Shown here piece after piece: positions 13,277 through 24,587 of a stretch of DNA of 64,000 nucleotides (positions are counted from its first letter, which is position 1; each line of letters starts with the position of its first letter). The notes beneath the pieces were generated by a model. It saw only the letters and a program-made list of their open reading frames with translations, ran no database searches and had not been told where the DNA came from. The position numbers and the translations under genes were made by a program. Origin of the DNA: Sodiomyces alkalinus F11 (lineage: Eukaryota; Ascomycota; Sordariomycetes; Glomerellales; Plectosphaerellaceae); NCBI RefSeq assembly GCF_003711515.1, contig NW_021167099.1, positions 1 to 64,000 of the forward strand. Reading direction: 5' to 3'.

Positions 13277-13630
13277 TGTCAGGTGCCTGCAGCAGTGGTC
13301 ACAATGGGTTCCCAGTGTGAACCCACAGGGGTCCAAGCGTGCCTAGTCTAAGACCCCTCGAGGCATAAATAAAGCAGTCATCATATAGTAAACAGAATAG
13401 TCCCTCGAAGTAAATAAGGTAACCCTTAAGGAAGTAAATAAGCAGTCCTCGAGGAGTAGCGGAACGTAGTCTTAAGGAGCGGAGGAGCCTCCCCTTTAGA
13501 TAGAGAGGCTAGCGATTAATCTGATTCTTTAGCTATACCCACGTTCTAACCCTATTATAATCCTATCGTGATTATACCTGGTTCCTTACTTAACCCTACC
13601 TTTTTACTCTTTACGACTACCTATTTAACA
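13277..13630 (+). repeat. 5' LTR of chromovirus
   Basis: It starts TGTCAGG and ends TTAACA, and aligns without gaps to 21,957-22,310 at a constant offset of 8,680. The first third keeps CA/TG dinucleotides that are TA in the 3' copy; the last third is the more mutated of the two. Confidence 0.92.
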
Positions 13631-15070
13631 TTTTAATCGCTCTACCCTCAAAGGGCGCGAAGACCGTTAAGGAGAGTCACTAAGATATCTAACTATCACG
13701 AAATAAACGATCCTACCTTCGATTTTAACGAGGCTGCTAGTTAGTTCGAGTAATAGCTCCGCGATAGCGATACCGCCTTCGTGGAGAACGCTAATAAGGG
13801 ACATGACGAGGATACGCCGGGAACTAACACGGCTCTTGTACCTGCTACCGTACTAGTACCTATTCCTGCTACTACACCTATCTTTATATCTACCACTACT
13901 TCTATCCCTGTTATTAGTATTACCTCTATTACTGCCACTAACGCTACCCCCGTCTATCCTAGGAATACTACGGGTCCCGCGTATAATCCTAATATACCCC
14001 CGTATAGAAACGATAACCCAGCCACGCTAACGGATAAATAACTAGACGAACGCGTTAAATAGACGGAGGCATAGAACCACCGTAAGCGTAAGCTCGCTTA
14101 CCTTACTAAGCTTAAGGCGGATACTGCTACTATTACTACCGCCGCTACTATTAATCCTACTATTAACCCTAACCCGGCCGATATTACCCACCGTCGTATA
14201 ACTAAGCCTCGACGTCGTATTATTATAACCGTAACCCTAGCGGGCTCCTACTATACCCACGATATATCCACGTCGTCCTCTATAAACAGGACCGCCACCT
14301 AGGCTAAGTTTAATTTCCCCCTGCCGAAATAGGACGGCGTGTCCTAGTCTAAATACCGTACATTTATTTAGGAGACTAACTAACGGTTCGACCTGGATTC
14401 TTAATCCTTTCCCACGGACGCTACGAAAAACTACTTCGTTATATCGTGCCTCCCCTACTACCTTAAGGAATGCTAGCAGGCTAAACTACGATATAAGTAT
14501 GATAGCGACTCTAATAGGGTCACCTAGCCCGCCCTATAGGCCTAGCTATCCTATTAGGTTAACGATAACGATACCCGCCTAAGGGAGGTAGTAGTATAGA
14601 TTCAGAGCGAGTCTATCTTATCTTAGAGAGAGGGCGAGTCCTACGCTAAGTTTATATAACAGTAGGAAGCCCTAGAGTCAGAACTACCGGGTAAGCTCCT
14701 AAACTAGTAGAGGATTTAGATAGTGCTAATAAGGGTGCTCCCGCCTATCCGGGACTATATAGTGTTGATAGGGGTTCCTAAGGACTACTAGGACTTAGCC
14801 CCGGCCTGCCGTAGGGCTAAGGCCTTAACTATTACCGATAGTCTGGCCGGCGCTCGGATAGACTTCTAGTCCACTGCCTAATAACGTTATTTCCGCTCGC
14901 GTACTTATAATCCCTAGATAACCACCTACGGTTCTATTAATGCCCCCGCGTTTACCCCTGCTACTGCCCCTACGCCTACGTATACTCCTACTACTACTAC
15001 TCCTAGTTATCCTATACGGCCTAGGTCGTCGTCGCCGTCCCTGTCCCCTTATTACCTTAACTCCGTCACT

Positions 15071-15121
15071 TACTTTAACTGTAATAAAAAGGGGCACTAC
15101 GCTACTACGTGCCCTAGTTCT
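15071..15121 (+). other. Gag CCHC zinc knuckle (first Cys lost)
   Basis: The reading is 'YFNCNKKGHYATTC', matching Cx2Cx4Hx4C of retroviral-type Gag except that the first Cys codon is TAC. TGC to TAC is the RIP change. It marks the Gag/Pol junction of the chromovirus. Confidence 0.75.
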
Positions 15122-15319
15122 CGAGGCTAGCGCCCGAGTAATAATAACCCGAATACCTAACCGGTATCTACGTCTCGCCCTATAATCGGCTATGTTATGG
15201 GCGAGGTACCCTAGGAATAATACCCACCTCGAGTAACCCCTTTTACCACCACTATACCGGTAAAGGCACGCGTCTCCCTTCGCCGAGGTAGGGAATAGGT
15301 GTAGACGTCGGCCCTCCTT

Positions 15320-18300
15320 AACGGAGGCGCCGATATTAACGTTTTAGATCGGTCCCTCCTAGGACTTAGTTAGGTTCCTAAGGGGTCCCTGATCCCGGTA
15401 TTATAGATTACGGAAGGGTAAACGAAGATAACTCTAGGATCCATCTATAGGATTATCTTCGCCACCGACCACTAAGGACGTAAAAGGGTATAACGCGCCG
15501 AGTTCCACGTTATAAACCTCACGGGCGCGAAAATTATCCTAAGGAGGCTATAGCTTATAGCCGCTAACCCTAACGTTAATTAGCAGTATAGCATATAGAC
15601 CTACCCCTTAACCTATATAGAGCTCGGCGTGGTTATATCCCTAAGAAAGCTGCATAGGGTAGTTAGATAAGCTAAGTCTATCCTTACTCTAACCTATATA
15701 GGTTCTACGCGGGGCCTACGTATCGGCCTTATTAGCCACGTTAGCCTAATAGAAAACCCTTTAGTAGGATATAGAGATATATTCTTAGGAAACGGGGCCT
15801 ACCCTGGCCTAGACGATAATCCCGTTACCCCTACGCTACCGGAATAGTATTAAGATTTCGCTAACGTCTTTAATATCGAGAACGCCGGCCGCCTGCCGAC
15901 GTATTAGTAGTAGGACCACGCTATTAAGATTAAGGAAGGGAAGAAGCCTTCTTACGGTCCTATTTACCCCCTCGCCGTATAAGAGCTCGAGGTGCTACGT
16001 TAGTACCTATAGGATACCGTCGCGAAAGGCTAGATTAAACTATCTATTAATCTAGCCGGTGCCCCTATCCTATTTATCCCTAAGAAGGGTGGTAAGCTAT
16101 ATCTTTATATTAACTATAAAGGGTTAAATAAGGTGATAATTAAGGACCGTACTCCCCTGCCCCTTATCCACGAAATCTTGGATCGGTTATCTTTAGTGTA
16201 GTACTACACTAAGCTGGATCTTAAGGATATATACTATCGGTTACGGATTCGGGAAGGCGACGAGTAGAAGATAGCGTTCCGGACGAAATACGGCTATTAC
16301 GAGTACCTCGTTATACTATTCGGGCTTACTAATACCCCCGCGAGCTTTTAGCGGTATATTAACTAGGCGCTAACGGGTCTTATCAATACTATCTATATAG
16401 TCTATCTAGATAATATTCTTATTTATAGTAAAGACTTAGCCACCTACCGCGTGCACGTCCGTGAGGTCCTTATAAGGCTTAGGTAGTGGTCTCTGTATAC
16501 TAACCCCGATAAATACGAGTTTAAGACTAAAGATGTGGAATTCCTCGGGTTTATCTGCAGCCTAGATAGGGTACGTATAGACTTATCCCGCGTTAAGGCT
16601 ATCCGCGATTAGGAGCTTCCTAATAGTGTTAAGAAGATATAGGTCTTCCTAGGCTTTACGGGCTTTTATAGGCGTTTTACTAAGAACTACTCCAGGGTAG
16701 CCGCCCCTCTTATAGAGTATCTTAAAGGGGGCCATATTAGGGGCCACGCCGGGGTCCTTATGCTTTCCTAGCAGGCCCGGGTCGCGTTCGAAGAAATAAA
16801 GCTATTATTTTAAAAGGCACCGGTCCTACGGTATTTTAACCCTACTCTTCCTATACAAATTAAGCTAGACGCTTCCGCTTTTATAATTAGGGCCGTTATT
16901 AGTTAGCTCGAGGATAGGCTATAAAGACCCGTTACGTTTATATCCCGTAAGCTCTGCGGCGCTAAGCTTAAGTATAGCACGCCCGATTGAGAGCTTATAG
17001 CTATTATCGAGTCTTTCCGTATATAGCGCTACTATATAGCCTATAGTTAGAGCCCTATAGTAGTCCTAACGGACCACCTAAACTATCATTATCTACTAGA
17101 TAAGCCGAAGCTTAAGGGCTAGCACGCACGGTGGCTTAAGGAGCTTGCCCCGTTTAATTTTAAGATTCGGCACCGCCCGGGGACGTTAAACCCCGCGGAT
17201 AGGCTATTAAGAAAGCCCTAGCACGCGCCCTATAAGCGCGCCCTAGTTACTAACCGGGCTAAGGCGGTAGAGTCTTTTTCGAAGCGTTTCGCTATAGGGT
17301 ATATCGGGGACTAGTGTGGTTCCCGTAATACCCCCGGTTCTAATATTCCCGCTCCTCCTATCTTACCGGAAAAGGTGGTTAAGATATAAGCGGATAATCC
17401 TTTTTCTATCTTAGAGTTCTTCTTAAGGCGTTTTGTTTTAGGCCTTATCGGGAACTAACCTGGTTCCCATACTACCCCCGAGTCTGACCCTATTATCCCT
17501 ACTCTTAATTCCCCTACCCTGCTAGAAGAGGTGGTAGAGGCGTAAGCGGAGGACCCTTTTTACGCCCGTTAGCGAGAGGCCCACGGCGACGATACTACGT
17601 ACGGACAGTAGTCTATGAGTAGTAGTATCCTTCGTTTTAAGAATCGTGTTTTTATGCTAGACCACTCTAGCCTCTGTTAAAGGGTCCTGTAGTGTTTCTA
17701 TGATAGGCCTAGCGTAGAGCACTATAGGGTTACACGAACTATTAAGAGGATATCAGACTTTTACTTCTAGGACTATCTCCCACGCGATATACGGTAGTTT
17801 ATTCCCACCTATACTATATATTAATGCACTAAACCGCGGCACTATAAGCTATATAGCGAGCTAGCGAGTCTCCTAGTACCTTAGCGCCCCTTTATAGAGA
17901 TATCTATTAACTTTATCACGGGCCTGCCGCCGGTTTATAGCGCGACTATAGACAGGAAACGGGATACTATCCTTATAGTGGTATACCGCCTAATAAAGTA
18001 CTTAATTTATATCCCCTTAAGTAGTAGCCTAATAGTAGAAGGATTTGCTAAGTCTTTATAGTATCACGTTTTTCGTATTTTCGGCCTACCTAATAGTATT
18101 ATATTAGATCGAGGCTCGTTATTTATAAGCCGTTTTTAGGTAACCTTATATCACTACCTCGGTACCTCGCGACGCCTATTTATAGCTTAGCACCCGTAGA
18201 CGGATAGATAAATGGAACGATAGAACTAGAACCTCGAGTATTACCTGCGTGTATTTTATTCGCAGGAATAGGATAACTAGGTTAACCGGTTACCGTTAGC

Positions 18301-18975
18301 GGAATTCACCTATAATATAGCGTGGTACTCTGCGATACGCTATACCCTATCCGACGCGCTAATAGGCTATAACCTAAGGGGACCCGATAAAGTATAGCTC
18401 CTAAGGGTAGGTAAGGTTCGCACCGCTAAAGCAGAGCGCTGTGCGGAGTACCTTATAGCCTAGCGATAATCTATCTCGGACCTTATTAAGAGGGCGTAGG
18501 CCTCCTACGAACGGTATTATAATAACGGCCGTGCCTAGCGGAGGTTTAAGGTGGATAAGTACGTCTTACTATCCACGAAGAATATCCGATAGAAAAGACC
18601 CTCGAAAAAGCTCAGCGATAAGTTTATCGGGCCGTATAAAGTAACTAAGATCGTCGGCATATATAGCCTAGCCTACTAATTAGAACTGCTAAAGGGTATA
18701 AGGATTTATAACGTCTTCCCGGTTTCCCTGCTAGAACTATAGAGGTCCTATGATAGGTTATAACCGGAACCACTACCTATAGTCGATATTAAACCGGATT
18801 CGGATAAGTATAAGGTTGAAGCTATCCTAGACTATCGATATTAGAGTATACGGCATTAGTACCTGATTAAATAGGCCGGCTATAGCGACGAAGAAAATAC
18901 CTAGGAGCCGAAACGGAACGTTCCCGACGAACTCGTCAACGCCTACTTTAAGGCGAGACTATTAGGGAACTAAAT
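15320..18975 (+). pseudogene. Chromovirus pol (PR-RT-RH-IN-chromodomain), many RIP stops
   Basis: A protease-like 'NGGADINVLD' lies near 15,325. RT follows at about 16,090-16,560, with 'YTKLDLKDIYYRLRI', 'FRTKYGYYEYLVILFGLTN' and the active site 'YLDNIL' at 16,403-16,420, where YxDD is expected. RNase H-like sequence (about 16,850-17,070) ends in 'FNFKIRHRPGTLNPADRLLR'. The integrase (about 17,690-18,700) shows 'FITGLPPVYSA' and 'FGLPNSIILDRGSLF'. A chromodomain at about 18,811-18,960 reads 'YKVEAILDYRY', then 'YLIK', a stop where Trp belongs, 'AGYSDEENT' and 'EPKRNVP'. Chromodomains of such integrases are known to steer insertion to heterochromatin, which fits the repeat-rich location. Confidence 0.85.
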
Positions 18976-19216
18976 GGGTTTATACCCTATCCCTATAGGA
19001 GACCTTATAAACACGACGTAAGGACGTTTTTCTATCATATCCCCCTCCTTACGGATAACGAGACTTACTAGGGACTAAATGGGTTTATATACTATACATG
19101 TATCGGCTATATTAACCTAGAAAAACCCTTTAATAGGCCGTGGAGATAAACTCTTAGGCAGGGACCCCCCCTTAACCCAGACGGGAACTATATAGGTACT
19201 ATCACCTCGCCTCCTA

Positions 19217-19475
19217 TTTTCTTCCTTTTGAGCGTTCTGCTCTTAACCTCCTGTTTTCTTCCTTTTAAGCGTTCTGCTCTTAACCTCCTGTTTTCTCCCT
19301 TTTAAGCGTTCTGCTCTTAACCTCTTGTTTTCTTCCTTTTAAGCGTTCTGCTCTTAACCTCCTGTTTTCTGCCTTTTAAGCGTTCTGCTCTTAACCTCCT
19401 GTTTTCTTCCTTTAGAGCGTTCTGCTCTTAACCTCTATTCTCCCTTTTTTAAACGTTCTGCTTCCGACCTCTATT
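19217..19475 (+). repeat. 37-bp tandem repeat, about seven copies
   Basis: Units of 37 bp, built around TTTTCTTCCTTTT and AGCGTTCTGCTCTTAACCTC, follow each other without gaps. The last two copies are degenerate. The array lies about 240 bp after the pol stop, inside the chromovirus. Confidence 0.88.
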
Positions 19476-19879
19476 CCTTTTCGGGTATAACGCCCCTAAT
19501 CCTATTCCTTTTCCCTGGGCATAATAGCTTATCGCCCTTAAAGTCTATTTCCCTCTACTATTCCCTTAATTAACCGTTATAATAGGGACACGATTATATT
19601 ATAATAGGAGTATAGTTAGGGACTATTAGGGTTATAATAGGAATACCCTAAAGCTAGTTAAAAAAAAAAAACCCCCTAACCCGAAGGCTAGTAAAAAACC
19701 TAAAAGAAAAACCCCCCATTCCTCTATATATACTATCACGGCCCCTTTAGGGCGTCCTTAAACCCTATTAACTTATCGTCTAAAGGGGTAGGCTTCCGCT
19801 TAGCCACCTCGTTACTATTATCCTCCGTATATACCTGGCTCTACCCTATAGTAGTAGCCGCTATTCCCCCCTTTTACCC

Positions 19880-20530
19880 ACTACCCGCTGATAGTGTTAA
19901 AGGCCGAAAAGATAAAGGCGTCTTCGCCTTCTGCTTTTTCTTCTTCTTCCCTAATAAAGGAGTCGAGGGCGTTAAAGCCTTCTTCCCCTTCTTCACTAAT
20001 AAGGCCGGCACTATATCGTCATCGTCGGGCACTTTATAAGGGTCCGGCGGACCCTACGGACCTTATGGTATTATAACCCCCGATAGCGAGCCTTAAGGTT
20101 ACGTAGGACTACCGTTACTAAATATATTATTATCTATAAAGATAACCCCCGCAGGGGCTAAGGCAGACCCTAAGGGTGCAGGCATATTACCTTCCACGGC
20201 CTAAGCCTAGGCTAGGTTAAGAGTAGCTATCTGCTCGAAGGCAGTAGCCGTACGTTCTTAGGCTATAAGGTCGCGCTAATATAACGTTAGGCGTTACTAC
20301 TCGATATTAAGCCGTTACTACTTAACGGTAAGGCGCTGTCACTATAACCCGACGAATTACTTAAGGAGCGACTCTATACTATTAAGCCTCTCGTGGATAT
20401 CTTCCGCCGTTTTCTAGCGGGCGTCGGTAACTTCCTTAGCTTAACGCTAAGTAGTAATAGCTTTCTCGGCAGACGACCGGTTAACCTTTAGCGTCGCTTA
20501 ACCTAAAGCCTCTTTAAGGATAACCTAGCA
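19880..20530 (-). pseudogene. Antisense coiled-coil ORF inside the chromovirus (RIP-degraded)
   Basis: One minus-strand frame runs about 215 codons with stops mainly at presumed Gln/Trp sites. Its first half is heptad-like and charged ('AEKAIT', 'AKEVTDAR', 'KTAEDIHERLNSIESLLK'), followed by a stretch of alternating Arg-Leu and presumed Gln that predicts a coiled coil. The second half is Pro/Gly-rich and ends in an acidic (DDDD) and then Lys-rich tail. A second minus-strand coding-like block in another frame lies at about 20,880-21,230 and could be an upstream exon. Neither resembles Gag or Pol. Extra antisense ORFs between pol and the 3' LTR are known in some plant Gypsy lineages; the parallel is inference. 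Confidence 0.45.
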
Positions 20531-20879
20531 CCGAACTGCTATAGCCTAATACTATATAGGATTAGTAAAGGGACTATATAGAATTAGTAAAGGGACTATA
20601 TAGGATTAATAAGGGGACACGGTTAGTAATACTTACACGACGACTCTTATTTAGGCTACCTTTCTCGATAGTGATAACTAAAACCTTCTATAGCTACTCG
20701 GCAGCGTTTTTACCGGTAATAAGGAGCTATTATATATATTAGAAATAGGCTTACGGAGTAGTCTATAAAGGGAGAGACTATAGCTATAGGGATAATAAAG
20801 AGATATAAAGGGGAATAAAGGCGTATCGGGATAACGACGAAGATATATAACTTACTATACGGTATTTAAGGCTATTATG

Positions 20880-21230
20880 CTTAGAGTAATAGTGGTATTT
20901 ATTCGTCCGCCGACTATTATCGGTATAGCGACACGTTACGGCCTTAATAGTATGCGTTTTTTCCTTAAAGTTAATCGCTACTAACTTACCCGTATAACGT
21001 ATATAGGGGGCCCTTAGATCCCCGCCTATACCGATATCTATTACCCTCTAGCGTGGAGCGACTAACGGCGTAGTAGTCGACGACGATATAGCCGTAGTAG
21101 GAGTAGGAGGATTTAGCGTAGCTGGTTACGGGGCAGACTATTTAGCGGACTACGAGGTTAACGCCGTAACCACGATCTTAATTCTTTTAGAGGACCGCGT
21201 TATACTCGCGGGAGTAGTAGCGTGTTTATT
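20880..21230 (-). pseudogene. Second antisense coding-like block in the chromovirus 3' region
   Basis: The minus-strand reading has a Ser/Thr/Pro-rich N-terminal part, then 'DIGIGGDLRAPYIRYTGK' and a basic part 'TCRYTDNSRRTNKYHYYSKH'. The few stops fit RIP. The frame differs from that of the coiled-coil block at 19,880-20,530, so an intron or frameshift would be needed to join them. No family recognised. Confidence 0.35.
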
Positions 21231-21956
21231 ATTATTATCTTTCTAAGAAGGTATAATAACTACGCTATACCGCGCGGTTAGCTAGTATTATAGATTAAAG
21301 ATATACAGAAGCACTTATAAGATAGTAGTTAATTAATAGAAGACTATAAGATATTAGGATATAGTATCTTAGATTAGGGGAAAACTCACGAAGAATAGCA
21401 TAATCGGAATATTAAGTATAGGAGAGGAACCAAAGAATAGGAAGAGGGAATAACGGCAGGTTATAAGATATCCCTAAAAAGCAGTTATATAGGCACCTAT
21501 TTTTAGTATAAAGAAGGAAGCTACGAATCCACGGAAGGAGTAATAATAGGCTCTATATAATACTAGCTCGGGGAGTCTTTATAGACGGATTAAAGGGATA
21601 ACCTAGGAGGATAAAGGGGCGAATTCGAAAGCCCGGGAAGGAACCTATCTAGAGCCTATTAGGGTCCCGGATAGGATATTGGCTTTTTAGTCTTAGGTTA
21701 AGGATAGGGTGGCTTTTATTAGTGGTTTTTGGTTAATAGGTTAAAGGGAGAGAGTGCGTACCCGGGTTAGAGCCACGGCTAAGAAGGCTCTGTGTAGGAA
21801 CCCGTCGGGGGCCTATTAGGGTCCTATCGTGGAAGGCTCTGATTCGGGGCGTTAAAGGGATTTAGAGACGGGCTCGGAGGCTGGGTAGCGGGGGAGCCGC
21901 GAGGCCGGCACGGATTAGGCCCTCCTAAGGATAGGAGTATCCGGGGGAGGTCGCTA

Positions 21957-22310
21957 TATTAGGTGCCTGCAGTAGTAGTTATAATAGGTCCCTAGTATAA
22001 ACCTATAGGGGTCCAGGCGTGCTTAGTCTAAGACCCCTTAAGGTATAAATAAAGCAGTTATTATATAGTAAATAGAATAGTCCCTCGAAGTAAATAAGGT
22101 AGCCCTCGAGGAAGTAAATAAGTAGTCCTCGAGGAGTAACGGAACGTAGTCTTAAGGAGCGGAGGAGCCTCCCCTTTAGATAGGGAGGCTAGCGATTAAT
22201 CTGATTCTTTGGCTACACCTACGTTCTAACCCTATTATGATCCTATCGTGATCATACCTGGTTCCTTGCTTAACCCTACCTTTTCACTCTTTGCGACTAC
22301 CTATTTGATA
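21957..22310 (+). repeat. 3' LTR of chromovirus
   Basis: It starts TATTAGG (TGTCAGG in the 5' copy) and ends TTGATA (TTAACA in the 5' copy), followed directly by the GTAGC duplication. The inner (left) part is strongly mutated (CA to TA, TG to TA); the outer (right) part keeps TG and CA. Confidence 0.92.
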
Positions 22311-22640
22311 GTAGCCTATATATAGGCACGCTAAACCTAACGTATCGTGATCCTTTAGCTAGTAGTCTTAGAGGCTAAAGATATAATTTAACTATAGCTC
22401 TAGCCTATAATACGTTATAGCCCCCGAAGCTCTAGCCTTATATCTTTTAAGAGCTTTAGAGATCGTGGTAGCGGCTTTTACCCCTATAGGACTAGTAAGA
22501 GGGCTTCTTAACGCGTAGCCCGAATAGAATAGGTATTAACGCGGTTTTATTATTCGGTATAAGGAGAGGTAGGAGGATATAGCCTACTAGCCCTAAGACT
22601 AGGGGACTTATCGACTTCGGGTAGGCGTTAAAGCTATAAA

Positions 22641-22712
22641 GGGGGCGTAGATAGGCGAGGGGGCGTAGATAGGCGAGGGGGCGTAGATAGGCGAGGGGGC
22701 GTAGATAGGCGG
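22641..22712 (+). repeat. 18-bp tandem repeat, four copies
   Basis: Four head-to-tail copies of GGGGGCGTAGATAGGCGA, the last differing at its final base. It lies in RIP-type sequence between the chromovirus and the gene island. Confidence 0.9.
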
Positions 22713-22960
22713 CGAATTTCACGAGGGCTTAAGCAGAGCAGGGCGTTAATAGATACTATATCCAAAAAGGTCTTCTTCTAAGGATTCTAGAGATAGCTTT
22801 AAAATACGAATTACGAAAGTATTAGTAAAGTTATAGGTAGTTAAAGTTAGAGTATTTATATCGGATATCGTAAATCTAGTAATATCTTTAGTCGTGGCCT
22901 AATATTAGGCTAGTAGCGATATTTACTCTTATACCTATCTAGATAAAATAAGTGGGAAAG

Positions 22961-24587
22961 TACGGATCGGCAGGCTAATCTAATAAGCGACCAAGACGTA
23001 GGGCAAAGTCACACGCTAACCTACTAAACCCCGGTAGAGGTGTACTGTCGCCATATAACCGAAGTCCTGCCGTTATCTTATCAGTCGTCTTCCAGACTTG
23101 CAGCAGAACTACCTTAGATAAGGTAGTTACCTGAATCAATTTACTCTTCAATTTTGACCCCATTTTGATGGTTCCAGATACACTGTATCTGACACTGGTC
23201 TGCTACGTGCCGCGGGTGCAGCGGCAGAGAACATGCAGGACAGTGGCTTCTGAGTGCCCAATGGTATTGGGTATATGCACTTGAGCGACCATCTCATGTG
23301 GCCATTCAAACCGTCACATCGGGTTTGAGCAAGTTCAGTGGAGGGTCATACACGTTATATGATGTGTGTCGGCATTTCGGACGAATGCTCATCCACCTCC
23401 TAAGGTATAGACGACCTATGGGATTCATGGAACCCATGGAAGCACACTAATAAGTTATCTTTTGCATTATCCGGTGATACTGCCCAGACCGATTCGGTTC
23501 ATCATATGCAGGTCGACTTGCCCTCTCGTTTGATAGAGGGGCTTTGCGTTCTCTTGCGTTCTCCAGGAGAAGTAAGGTACATCCTTCCAGGTTCTGGGTG
23601 GGTATACAGCATGAGAACTATTGATCCCCCAAAAGTGCTCCTCGTAACAGGTTACAGCTTCAATTCAGCGCTATGTGACCTACCTACCTACTACCTACCT
23701 TAACATGTTTGACTTCTTATCAGGTACGAAGTACTCAGTCAGATATTATCGTACAGTCACCGTCGGGCACTTGGCACGGTCTTGGGGTTGTTGGGGTACG
23801 TACTCTGTAACCGTAGGGACTACCTAAGGTACAAGTTCACTCAACCCCCCATGCCCAAAACAGGACCTGACGATCCGTAACCCCTCCCTCATTCTTCTTC
23901 CACCTCAGACTCTCCTCCTATTTGCCGTTTCCCTCCACCAACCTGGCCACAGAAGTACGAATATCCAAAAAGCCGCTCCTTTTTCGCATTGCCCATTGCT
24001 CCTTTATTACAGTACTCTCTCGGGTAGGAGTGGGTGCCTTATTACTCACCACAGTCCACCCCCAGGACACCAGAAATTCTCCCGTCTCCGCGCTGGGACG
24101 ACCCGACCCCCTTCTATTCTACCTTAGACCAACCACTAGGTATTTAGACCCAGCTTTGGGTACATGTGTGCAGTAGTGTTACGGATACCGTACTGCGTCC
24201 AGCGCTATCGACTTTGTTGCCCGATCGAGAGTCGCTCTCCCCCACCACCCTTTTTTGACTAACAGGGAGAGAGGTTAGAAGACGGCACCCCAGCAATCTA
24301 TCCTCATATCCTCCTCCTCATTTTCCTCGTCTTCACACCATTTGCTTCCCGAAACCCATCGTCGAGCCCACTAAGCTCCGTTCACACTTCGCGGTCCGGG
24401 GGAAAAGCTAGTCCCTCCGCCAACTGAAGGGCCTGCTTGCTGGCTCATTGCCATCTCCGCCTCATTCTACAGTCCTGAACACCCCCGTCTCCGGGGACAC
24501 CGCCTCGCGATCAACTCCATACACCTCTCCACGCACCGCCCGAGACTCCGATCCTTTCCCCGAAACCTCGGCTTCCCGCTGCCCAAC
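22961..24587. other. Island edge and STE7 upstream region
   Basis: Composition becomes normal here. No ORF above about 85 codons looks real. From about 24,220 to 24,587 the sequence is rich in pyrimidine runs, usual for a fungal 5' leader, and leads to the STE7 start. A run of ACCTACCT-like motifs lies at about 23,680-23,702. Confidence 0.5.

Larger units (their letters stand above)
13277..22310 (+). mobile_element. Complete Gypsy chromovirus-type LTR retrotransposon, RIP-inactivated
   Basis: The 9,034-bp element has two 354-bp LTRs in direct orientation and is flanked by the 5-bp duplication GTAGC (13,272-13,276 and 22,311-22,315). A purine tract (GGGGGAGG, about 21,942-21,950) lies just before the 3' LTR. 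Internal order on + is gag with a CCHC zinc knuckle, protease, RT, RNase H, integrase and a C-terminal chromodomain. That order and the chromodomain place it with the fungal chromoviruses. Pol ends near 18,975; a long 3' region of about 3 kb then holds a 37-bp tandem array and antisense coding-like sequence. Many RIP stops make it non-autonomous now. Confidence 0.9.
1..22960. other. RIP-mutated transposable-element block (left)
   Basis: The block is dense in TpA, with few CpA/TpG but many CpG dinucleotides. Long conserved reading frames are broken almost only by TAG/TAA at positions where Gln or Trp is expected. This is the known signature of repeat-induced point mutation (C to T in CpA, on both strands). 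The change to ordinary fungal composition falls at about 22,960-23,000, where TG and CA become frequent. No intact host gene is visible. The elements within the block are listed separately. Confidence 0.85.

Noticed and set aside
22641..22712. CRISPR-like array
   Set aside because: The 18-bp units are directly adjacent without spacers and the genome is a fungus; it is a simple tandem repeat.
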